Part shown: in pieces, positions 46,644-52,701 of the stretch
Layout: each line of letters starts with the position of its first letter
Position numbering within the stretch: the stretch's first letter is position 1
NCBI GenBank assembly: GCA_947498025.1
Contig: CANMJR010000020.1
Coordinates: 1-52,701, forward strand
Length of the DNA: 52,701 nucleotides
Direction of reading: 5' to 3'
Origin: Helicobacteraceae bacterium
GTDB taxonomy: Bacteria; Campylobacterota; Campylobacteria; Campylobacterales; Sulfurimonadaceae
Made by a program: the position numbers and the translations under genes
Notes under the pieces: generated by a model
What the model saw: only the letters and a program-made list of their open reading frames with translations
The model's database searches: none
Told to the model about the DNA's origin: nothing

Positions 46644-48536
46644 ATGGCAAAACATCAGTTTCAGACGGAAGCAAATCAGATTTTAAATTTAATGATTCAC
46701 TCACTCTACTCAAATAAAGAGATATTTATTCGTGAGCTTGTTTCGAATGCTTCAGACGCACTTGATAAGTTGAATATGTTGGTATTAACTGACGAAAAAT
46801 ATAAAGGTGTGACTTTTGCACCCCGTATAGATATTGTGGCAAACAAAGAGGCAAAGACTCTTACTATTAAAGACAGTGGTATCGGTATGAACGAAGAGGA
46901 TTTAATGAGTCATCTTGGTACTATCGCAAAGTCAGGTACAAAGGCATTTTTAGAAAATCTGACAGGGGATCAGAAAAAAGATTCTAACCTGATTGGTCAG
47001 TTTGGTGTCGGTTTTTACGCATGTTTTATGGTCGCAGATAAAGTTGAAGTTACAACTAAAAAAGCGGGTGAAGAGCAGGCTTATTTATGGACAAGCAGAG
47101 GTGACGGCGAGTTTGATATAGAAAATACGACTCAAGAGGGGCATGGAACAACAATCGTCATGCACCTCAAAGAGGATGAGGATGAGTTTTTAGAGTCACA
47201 TAGAATAGAAACAATTATCAAAAAATACTCGAACCATATTCCTTTCCCAATCTTTATGGACAAAGAAAAATTTGTTCCTTCGGTAAAAGATGAGGAGGGC
47301 AAAGAGATTGAACCATCAAGAACAGATTTAGTAAACACGCAAATTAACAAAGCAAATGCGCTCTGGACAATTTCTAAAAATGAAATTACAGATGATGAGT
47401 ACAAAGATTTTTACAGTTCAATCGCACACTCCTCTGAAGAGCCGCTTGCATGGATGCACAACAAAGCAGAGGGTGCAATAGAATACACTACGCTTTTTTA
47501 CATTCCAAGTAAAGCACCGATGGATATTTATAGAGTGGATTATAAAACCGGTATTAAACTCTACATTAATCGTGTATTTATTACGGATGATGAGAAGGAG
47601 TTGATGCCGACATACCTGAGATTTTTACGCGGTGTAATCGACTCTAAAGATTTACCTCTGAATGTTTCCCGTGAGATTTTACAGTCAAACGCAGTTATGG
47701 CAAAAATCAAAAACTCATCTGTTAAAAAAGTGCTCTCAGAACTGGCTAAAATAGCTAAAAACGATGCAGAAAAATACGGTAAGTTTTACACTGAATTTGG
47801 CAATGTGTTAAAAGAGGGACTCTATAACGACTTCTCAAATCGTGAGAAAATTTTAGAGTTAATGCTTTTTAACACACTTAAATCAACTGAAAAAACAAAC
47901 ATCGAAGAGTTCGTAAAAAATGTAGATGCAGATAAAAAAGAGATTTACTACATTACGGGTAAAACATCTCTGGCAATGCTCAAGAACTCTCCTGCGCTAG
48001 AGAGATTTAAGGCTCGCGGTATTGATGTTTTGGTTCTCAATGAAGAGATTGACACAATCATCTTCCCTATGGTGCATGAGTATAAAGAGTATAAACTTAT
48101 TCCTGTTGCCGATGCGAAGTTTGAAGAAACGGAAGAGGAGAAAAAAGAGGAAGAGGAAGTTGCAAAATCGTATGAAGGTTTAGCAAAAGAGTTTAAAGAT
48201 GCACTCGGTGAGAGCGTAAAATCTGTTGAGACTACTTTTGATTTAACTGACTCGCCGGTGGCTATAAAAATAGACAAAGAAGACCCGTCTTACATGATGG
48301 CTCAGATGATGAAGCAGATGGGACAAGGCGGTGATATACCGGCGCCTGCTCCGATTTTACTGATAAATCCTAAACATGAACTTATTGTGAAGTTAAAAGA
48401 TTCTGTGGATCAAAACCTTGTCAATGATGCGGCACATGTATTGCTTGACCAAGCGAAACTATTTGACGGACAAGAACTTGGAGATACTGCAGATTTTATT
48501 GCAAGACTCAATAGAATTATCACAAAAGCGCTCTAA
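46644..48536 (+). CDS. htpG: Chaperone HtpG (Hsp90 family)
   Basis: The 630-residue cytosolic chaperone has the Hsp90 order. The N-terminal GHKL ATPase domain has LYSNKEIFIRELVSNASDALDKL, IKDSGIGMNEEDL, GTIAKSGTKAFLE and LIGQFGVGFYACFMVADKV. The middle domain runs from about residue 230 (LPLNVSREILQ). The C-terminal dimerisation domain covers about 500-630, with the low-complexity acidic linker ETEEEKKEEEEVAKSYE near 495. The length is normal for bacterial HtpG. It is transcribed alone. Confidence 0.97.
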   Translation: MAKHQFQTEANQILNLMIHSLYSNKEIFIRELVSNASDALDKLNMLVLTDEKYKGVTFAPRIDIVANKEAKTLTIKDSGIGMNEEDLMSHLGTIAKSGTKAFLENLTGDQKKDSNLIGQFGVGFYACFMVADKVEVTTKKAGEEQAYLWTSRGDGEFDIENTTQEGHGTTIVMHLKEDEDEFLESHRIETIIKKYSNHIPFPIFMDKEKFVPSVKDEEGKEIEPSRTDLVNTQINKANALWTISKNEITDDEYKDFYSSIAHSSEEPLAWMHNKAEGAIEYTTLFYIPSKAPMDIYRVDYKTGIKLYINRVFITDDEKELMPTYLRFLRGVIDSKDLPLNVSREILQSNAVMAKIKNSSVKKVLSELAKIAKNDAEKYGKFYTEFGNVLKEGLYNDFSNREKILELMLFNTLKSTEKTNIEEFVKNVDADKKEIYYITGKTSLAMLKNSPALERFKARGIDVLVLNEEIDTIIFPMVHEYKEYKLIPVADAKFEETEEEKKEEEEVAKSYEGLAKEFKDALGESVKSVETTFDLTDSPVAIKIDKEDPSYMMAQMMKQMGQGGDIPAPAPILLINPKHELIVKLKDSVDQNLVNDAAHVLLDQAKLFDGQELGDTADFIARLNRIITKAL

Positions 48537-48550
48537 CAACTAATCTCAGC

Positions 48551-48571
48551 CACTTTTGTAAAAAAAAAGTG
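48551..48571 (+). terminator. Weak hairpin after htpG
   Basis: CACTTTT (48551-48557) pairs with AAAAGTG (48565-48571) around an A-rich loop, 15 bases after the htpG stop. It is AT-rich, and on the minus strand it is preceded by a T-run, so it may end transcripts from both sides. Confidence 0.35.
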
Positions 48572-48590
48572 TTTAAAGCCTTCCGAATCT

Positions 48591-48673
48591 CGAAAAGCAA
48601 AGTTTTTCGTAGCTTTAGGGGGTTGTAGGGACAATTTGTCCCTGCCACTAAAACGGACGCGTTCGTTTTAGTG
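48591..48673 (+). repeat. Three-hairpin intergenic repeat, copy B
   Basis: This copy nearly repeats copy A at 7411. Hairpin 1 is CGAAAA/TTTTCG (48591-48609), then the same core TAGCTTTAGGGGGTTG. Hairpin 2 is AGGGACA/TGTCCCT with loop ATT instead of ATC. Hairpin 3 is CACTAAAACG/CGTTTTAGTG (48646-48655 with 48664-48673). The loop of hairpin 1 has an insertion relative to A, while the stems are retained. It lies between htpG and the small membrane protein gene. Confidence 0.85.
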
Positions 48674-48687
48674 TGTAATATTGGATA

Positions 48688-48864
48688 TTAGCGTTCTAGC
48701 CTATCCTGTACAGCTTTTGAAATAGCATCTAACTGGCTTTTTGGCTTAAGAACACCCTCTTCTTTTTGAAGAGGAAGTGCAAAAGCCAACAAGATAAATA
48801 TAAATGAAAAAATTATGCCACCAAGTAAGCTAAGAACCAGCTTCAGTTTAAAATCATTCATCAT
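48688..48864 (-). CDS. Small membrane protein, 58 residues
   Basis: An ORF starts at ATG 48864, with AGGGG just upstream as ribosome binding site. It begins MMNDFKLKLVLSLLGG, continues with IIFSFIFILLAFALPL as one transmembrane helix (about residues 9-31), and ends in a short soluble tail (KSQLDAISKAVQDRLER). The composition is clearly protein-like and the tail is helical and charged. It should be a single-pass inner-membrane protein with unknown role. The ORF ends 14 bases from repeat copy B. Confidence 0.7.
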   Translation of the reverse strand: MMNDFKLKLVLSLLGGIIFSFIFILLAFALPLQKEEGVLKPKSQLDAISKAVQDRLER

Positions 48865-49006
48865 TCATCCCCTGAAATTTATTAATATGATTATACATAA
48901 GAATCTTTAAAACTATTGTTTTTATTAATCTTAAATCCATCACTCAATACACTGACATCGAATTGAGTCACAAATTTTATTTGTCACTAATTTGAATATT
49001 TTATGA

Positions 49007-49012
49007 TACAAT
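49007..49012 (+). promoter_or_regulatory. Candidate -10 box (TACAAT) for the REC-PAS-GGDEF gene
   Basis: TACAAT lies 56 bases before the GTG start in an AT-rich region of about 200 bases that is otherwise without features. It would serve the three-gene signalling cluster. Confidence 0.35.
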
Positions 49013-49068
49013 AAATTGAAATAAAAATTACTAAATAGTGTATTAGACCTTACATTGGGAGCTATGCA

Positions 49069-50385
49069 GTGCCTTTAAATAAAGAGTTAAAATTACGTGA
49101 TAATGCGGAAGAGTACCTTTTAAAATATGCAAAAAAATATAGTGTATTGTATGTTGATGATGATAAGCCGTATAGAGAACTTATGAAAGACATACTGGAC
49201 ATGTTCTTTGATACTGTAATAATTGCAGAGAATGGTGCAGAAGCTTTAAAATTATATAAAGAGTTTACTCCAAATATAGTTATTACGGATATCGTTATGC
49301 CTAAATTCAATGGATTGCAGCTCATAGAAGAGATACAAAAAATAAATTCAGAAGTCGGTTTTATAATTTTAACCGGTTTTATAGAAAATGTACATCTTTT
49401 AAAAGCACTAGAACTAGGCGTAGATAAATATTTAATCAAGCCGATTGATAAAGAAAAATTTTTTGCACGCTTGTATGAAACTATTTTTGACTTGGAGTTT
49501 ATAAATCGGTTTGATATGATGCAAGAGGAGATGGAGTTATTGAGTCTCGCATTAGAATTATCGCCTGTCTTTACCCTACTAGAAACAGATGGAAAAATCA
49601 GATATATAAATAACTCATTCTTAGATTTTTTGGGTTATAACAGTATAGATGCATGCATAAAAATAAATGAGAATTTCTACACTTTTATAAAAAATGAGAC
49701 GGCCAATGTGGTTTATAAAGATTATGAAGAGTACAAGCGTGATGCCCTGAATTTTGAAGATAATAGTAAGAAGGTGTATTTAAAAGATAAAAACAACACT
49801 CTTAAAGCCTTTCAATTAACAAATAAGTTTTATCCGAATATTAATACACTTGTTTCAGTATTCACGGATATAAACAGTTTAGATAAAAATTCTATGGAGT
49901 TGAAAAAACTATCAGAAATTGATACGCTTACTAACTTATACAATAAATATAAATTTGACAATTATCTGAATGAAACATTTGAAAATTTTCTAAAGAAAAA
50001 GTATCAAAGTGTCTCTTTGGTCATGATAAGCATTGATAATTTAAGTGCAATCAAGAATCTTTATGGGAACCAAGTGAGAGATAAAATTATTCGTTCCGTT
50101 GCAAATTTTATTAAAAAGAATCTTCAAAATGGCGGATTTTTAGCACGCTACGGCAGTGAAGAGTTTGTAATAATTTATAAAGATGTGAATTTAGAGGGTG
50201 CTTTTAAAAAATCAGATTCTTTAAGAATATCAATTAGTAGAGAGTATAAATCTAAGTTAACATGCTCTTTTGGTGTAACAGAATTTATGTACAGTGATAC
50301 CGTTAAAGATATACTATTTAGAGCTAACGATGCCATTATGAAAGCGAAAAAAGGTGGGAAAAATTTAGTAATGATTTCTGTTTAA
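49069..50385 (+). CDS. Response regulator diguanylate cyclase (REC-PAS-GGDEF)
   Basis: The 438-residue cytoplasmic protein has a receiver domain (about residues 20-140; acidic DDD, phosphoacceptor in IVITDIVMPKFNG, lysine in YLIKPIDK), a PAS-type sensor (about 155-275) and a GGDEF domain (about 285-438). The cyclase signature is RYGSEEFVIIY, so the second glycine of GGEEF is serine; the two acidic residues remain and activity is plausible. The GTG start at 49069 has GGAG nine bases upstream; an ATG at 49064 is out of frame. It is the first of three REC genes on the same strand. Confidence 0.88.
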   Translation: MPLNKELKLRDNAEEYLLKYAKKYSVLYVDDDKPYRELMKDILDMFFDTVIIAENGAEALKLYKEFTPNIVITDIVMPKFNGLQLIEEIQKINSEVGFIILTGFIENVHLLKALELGVDKYLIKPIDKEKFFARLYETIFDLEFINRFDMMQEEMELLSLALELSPVFTLLETDGKIRYINNSFLDFLGYNSIDACIKINENFYTFIKNETANVVYKDYEEYKRDALNFEDNSKKVYLKDKNNTLKAFQLTNKFYPNINTLVSVFTDINSLDKNSMELKKLSEIDTLTNLYNKYKFDNYLNETFENFLKKKYQSVSLVMISIDNLSAIKNLYGNQVRDKIIRSVANFIKKNLQNGGFLARYGSEEFVIIYKDVNLEGAFKKSDSLRISISREYKSKLTCSFGVTEFMYSDTVKDILFRANDAIMKAKKGGKNLVMISV

Positions 50386-50411
50386 TAAAATTGTTTTATC
50401 AGGAGCAAGAA

Positions 50412-52034
50412 GTGTTAGAGATGCATAAAAAATTAAGTAGCGTTACAAAAAATATTTCTGTCTTGTATATTGAAGATGAAAAAGACACGAGAGAGCAGTA
50501 TTCGAATATATTTCAACTTTTGTATAAAGAAGTTAAATCTGTAGAAAACGGTGAAGCAGCTTTGACGGAGTACAATCTAAAAAAATATGATTTAATAATT
50601 ACAGATTTAACAATGCCCAAAATGAATGGGGTTGATTTAATCAGCGAAATACTCAAAATCAATCCTACCCAACATATTGTTATCATGACCGCTCATAATA
50701 CAAGCGAAAACTTAAGAAACTCCATAGAGTTTCAAGTGGATGGAATACTGCTAAAACCTGTTGTTATGGATAAACTATTTCAAATGCTCTATAAAGTAAG
50801 CCATTTGATAGAGATGGATAAAAAAGATAATGGAGATAGCGAAAAAGATAAAAAGCTTACAGATTTATTAGAAAACAGTAATCAAGCACTTTTTTTAGTG
50901 GTTGTAGATAAGTTTAACGAGATTATCAAGCGATTTGGCAGTGAAACAAGAAAGTATATTATGGAATCGGTCAAAGAACACCTCTCAAACTTCGGTGTAG
51001 AAGATGAAAATATAGTAGAGCTCTATAATGATGTTGTTATATGTGGTGTAGATAAACGCTATTTAGACAATACACTTGAGGCGGTGCAAGCTTTTTCCGA
51101 CCATAATAACAGTTTAATAATTAGATTTAACGATTTAAGAATTTATATAACTCTCTCTTATGGCGTAATCTTGATCAAGGAGAGCAGTAGCGTCACCAAT
51201 CTCAGCGAGGAATTTTTACTTCATATAAACTCTATTGTTGAAAATATAAGAAGTGATGAGAATAGTAATCAGGTTGTTAAGATGGATGTGGACATGGAAG
51301 AGGCTCAAAAAAATAATGCTCTTGCATGGCTTGGAATCACGCTCGAAGCATTGAAGCAAAAAACAATAGTACCGTTCTATCAGCCTATTGTGGATATTAA
51401 TACTCTGGAGATATTTTCGTATGAAGTTTTTGCGAGAATTAAACAGGGAAATAAATACATATTACCGGAATTTTTTATTGATTTAAGTGAAAAAGCCGGA
51501 ATACTCGAAGAAATATCACAAAGTGTATTTAAGCAGAGTTTTGAGATATTAGCTCCAACTGAATTCCCTTTTCATATAAATGTTTCAGATGCCGAATGGA
51601 AAAATAGTGCTATGAAAGATTATCTTGTCTATCTGTGTAGCCAATATAAGATTCAATGCAACAGAGTTATTCTCGATATTGTGAATTATGAACTATTAAA
51701 ACCATCGAGTCATGTAGTAAAATCTTTAGTAACATTAAAGGAGTTGGGATTTAAAATAGCGCTCAAAGGGTTTGCGACCAGCAATATAAATATAGAATTG
51801 CTATCTATACTACAGCCAGAATATATTAAAATAAACCAAGTTTTACTGCAAAAATCTTTGACAGACTCAAATATGAAAAAGTTTTTATCCTTTATACTGG
51901 AATATACTAAGAATGAAAATATTAAAAGTATTTTAGTCGGTGTTGAGACCGCAGAGATGTTAGAAGAGGGTAAAAGTCTAGGTATTCAATATGCTCAGGG
52001 CTATTTTATAAAAGAACCATTAAATGTACTCTGA
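50412..52034 (+). CDS. Response regulator with degenerate GGDEF and EAL domains
   Basis: The 540-residue protein has a receiver domain (about 18-135; LYIEDEKDTREQ, LIITDLTMPKMNG, ILLKPV), a GGDEF-like domain (about 155-290) whose signature is lost, and an EAL-like domain (about 305-540). In the EAL part the catalytic glutamate motif reads YEVFARIKQ and the usual metal site DDFG is replaced by LKGFATSN, so phosphodiesterase activity is unlikely. It probably relays signals by binding. The frame opens at TTG 50391, but GTG at 50412 with AGGAG upstream is preferred. Confidence 0.85.
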   Translation: MLEMHKKLSSVTKNISVLYIEDEKDTREQYSNIFQLLYKEVKSVENGEAALTEYNLKKYDLIITDLTMPKMNGVDLISEILKINPTQHIVIMTAHNTSENLRNSIEFQVDGILLKPVVMDKLFQMLYKVSHLIEMDKKDNGDSEKDKKLTDLLENSNQALFLVVVDKFNEIIKRFGSETRKYIMESVKEHLSNFGVEDENIVELYNDVVICGVDKRYLDNTLEAVQAFSDHNNSLIIRFNDLRIYITLSYGVILIKESSSVTNLSEEFLLHINSIVENIRSDENSNQVVKMDVDMEEAQKNNALAWLGITLEALKQKTIVPFYQPIVDINTLEIFSYEVFARIKQGNKYILPEFFIDLSEKAGILEEISQSVFKQSFEILAPTEFPFHINVSDAEWKNSAMKDYLVYLCSQYKIQCNRVILDIVNYELLKPSSHVVKSLVTLKELGFKIALKGFATSNINIELLSILQPEYIKINQVLLQKSLTDSNMKKFLSFILEYTKNENIKSILVGVETAEMLEEGKSLGIQYAQGYFIKEPLNVL

Positions 52035-52067
52035 AATGTTTATTGAGATTAGTTGTTGGAGTTAAAT

Positions 52068-52555
52068 ATGGATAAGCTAAAAGAAATAATTCAATATGCA
52101 GAAGATATAACTCTCCTTTATGTTGAAGATGATGAAGACGCTAGACATGAACTGAGCGGGCTTTTGGGCATATTTTTTAAAAAAATAATTGTGGCTAAAA
52201 ATGGTAAAGAGGGTATGGAGTGCTTTAAAAACAGTGATATTGACCTTGTAATAAGTGATATTACTATGCCTGTTATGAATGGTTTAGAGATGATGCATCA
52301 TTTGAAGTCGCAAGGGAAGGAGTTTAAAGCAATCTTCATAACGGCCAGTTCCGGCAAAGACATTTTGTTAGACTCTATTGAGTTAAATATTGATGGATAT
52401 ATATTAAAGCCGATCAGTCAAGTGCAACTCATAACCGTTTTGTCTAAAATAATAAATATAATACACTCTGAAAAGGTGAAACAAAATTTTGATGCTCAGC
52501 TGCAAATTGAACTAAAAAAACAGAAAGCAACTATTGAAAAACAGTCAAATACATT
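52068..52555 (+). pseudogene. Response regulator truncated by IS insertion
   Basis: From ATG 52068 (GGAG six bases upstream) the gene encodes a receiver domain (about residues 15-130; LYVEDDEDARHEL, LVISDITMPVMNG, YILKPIS) and the start of a coiled coil (QIELKKQKATIEKQSNT). The IS terminal repeat begins at 52556. The frame runs on through the IS to 52637, adding a foreign tail. By analogy with the two upstream genes an output domain has probably been lost. The receiver alone could still be made. Confidence 0.8.
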
Positions 52556-52701
52556 AGACTTCTTGCAAAACTCATTTTACGGGCACCTCAAATCCACGAT
52601 CAAAATTTACCAATCCACATATCAAATTAAATCGTAAATTAAAGTATTTTCGGCGGTTACGATATTTTTGCGTCAGGATTTGAAATGTTTTCAGTTTAGC
52701 G
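52556..52701 (-). mobile_element. Insertion sequence, 3' (transposase-end) part, partial
   Basis: The 18-bp inverted repeat at 52556-52573 is identical to that at 128-145. It directly overlaps the transposase stop. The element continues past the window. Its orientation is the same as that of the left copy. A TA lies at the outer edge (52555-52556). Confidence 0.8.
52572..52701 (-). CDS. IS transposase, C-terminal fragment (cut by window edge)
   Basis: On the minus strand from 52700 the frame reads KLKTFQILTQKYRNRRKYF, then NLRFNLICGLVNFDRGFEVPVK and a TGA at 52574-52572. The end RYNLIAGI-like segment before a short tail is what DDE transposases of the IS5 type show. Only the last 42 residues are in the window. 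Confidence 0.75.
   Translation of the reverse strand, partial: AKLKTFQILTQKYRNRRKYFNLRFNLICGLVNFDRGFEVPVK

Noticed and set aside
1-52701. Composite transposon carrying 52 kb
   Set aside because: The two IS copies are in direct orientation, but the content between is ordinary core chromosome with no cargo signature; assembly breaks in repeats explain the edges better.

Overview
The window looks like chromosome from a Campylobacterota (epsilonproteobacterial) bacterium close to Sulfurimonas or its relatives. The evidence is AT-rich coding DNA, many TTG and GTG starts, tightly overlapping genes, a DUF2018 protein (a family I know from Helicobacter and Sulfurimonas), a futalosine-type UbiD decarboxylase beside hemC, an ispH-rpsA-small membrane protein-serA run, and a nadE/lpxK neighbourhood as in Campylobacter. 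This is my reading of gene content and order; no database search was possible. I found no rRNA, tRNA or CRISPR array.

Layout. Both ends lie inside copies of one DDE-type insertion sequence in the same orientation: the transposase N-terminus at 1-93 and a C-terminus at 52572-52700. The two visible ends share an 18-bp terminal inverted repeat. Next to the left copy is a 5'-truncated TPR-type gene. The right copy cuts off a response-regulator gene. From 1.2 to 6.4 kb come a periplasmic haem protein, a cation efflux transporter, cmoB, a hotdog thioesterase, a methyltransferase, an MBL hydrolase and a DUF455 ferritin-like protein. A 90-bp MITE carrying the same IS ends lies in front of cmoB. From 6.5 to 10.4 kb are nadE, a DegT aminotransferase, lpxK and argB. 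From 10.5 to 11.7 kb is an accessory island: a gene broken by one in-frame stop, then a cluster of strong hairpins.

From 11.7 to 32.1 kb the window is a dense plus-strand housekeeping block. It holds DUF2018, a polyprenyl synthase, hemA, proS, fxsA, a Dsb-like protein, hemC, a UbiD decarboxylase, argH, an OsmC-like protein, HIT (minus strand), pheS, pheT, aroA, ispH, rpsA, a small membrane protein and serA. These cover respiratory quinone and haem synthesis, translation, amino acids and isoprenoids. At 32.3 kb is a degenerate GGDEF protein with a PilZ-like domain. From 34.4 to 39.8 kb a minus-strand operon encodes a tripartite efflux pump (TolC, adaptor, RND permease) whose permease is split into two complete half-proteins with separate ribosome binding sites.

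From 40.0 to 45.8 kb is the phosphate operon pstS - small ORF - pstC - pstA - pstB - phoU - phoB-like regulator, with a candidate Pho box before pstS and no sensor kinase gene. Then come an EF-hand protein (minus), htpG, a 58-residue membrane protein (minus) and three consecutive REC-domain genes: REC-PAS-GGDEF, REC with degenerate GGDEF and EAL, and the IS-truncated REC gene.

The most notable items are a three-copy intergenic repeat built of three hairpins whose stems differ while pairing is kept, the split RND permease, the broken gene with adjacent long nested hairpin, the IS/MITE relationship, and the small gene inside the pst operon.
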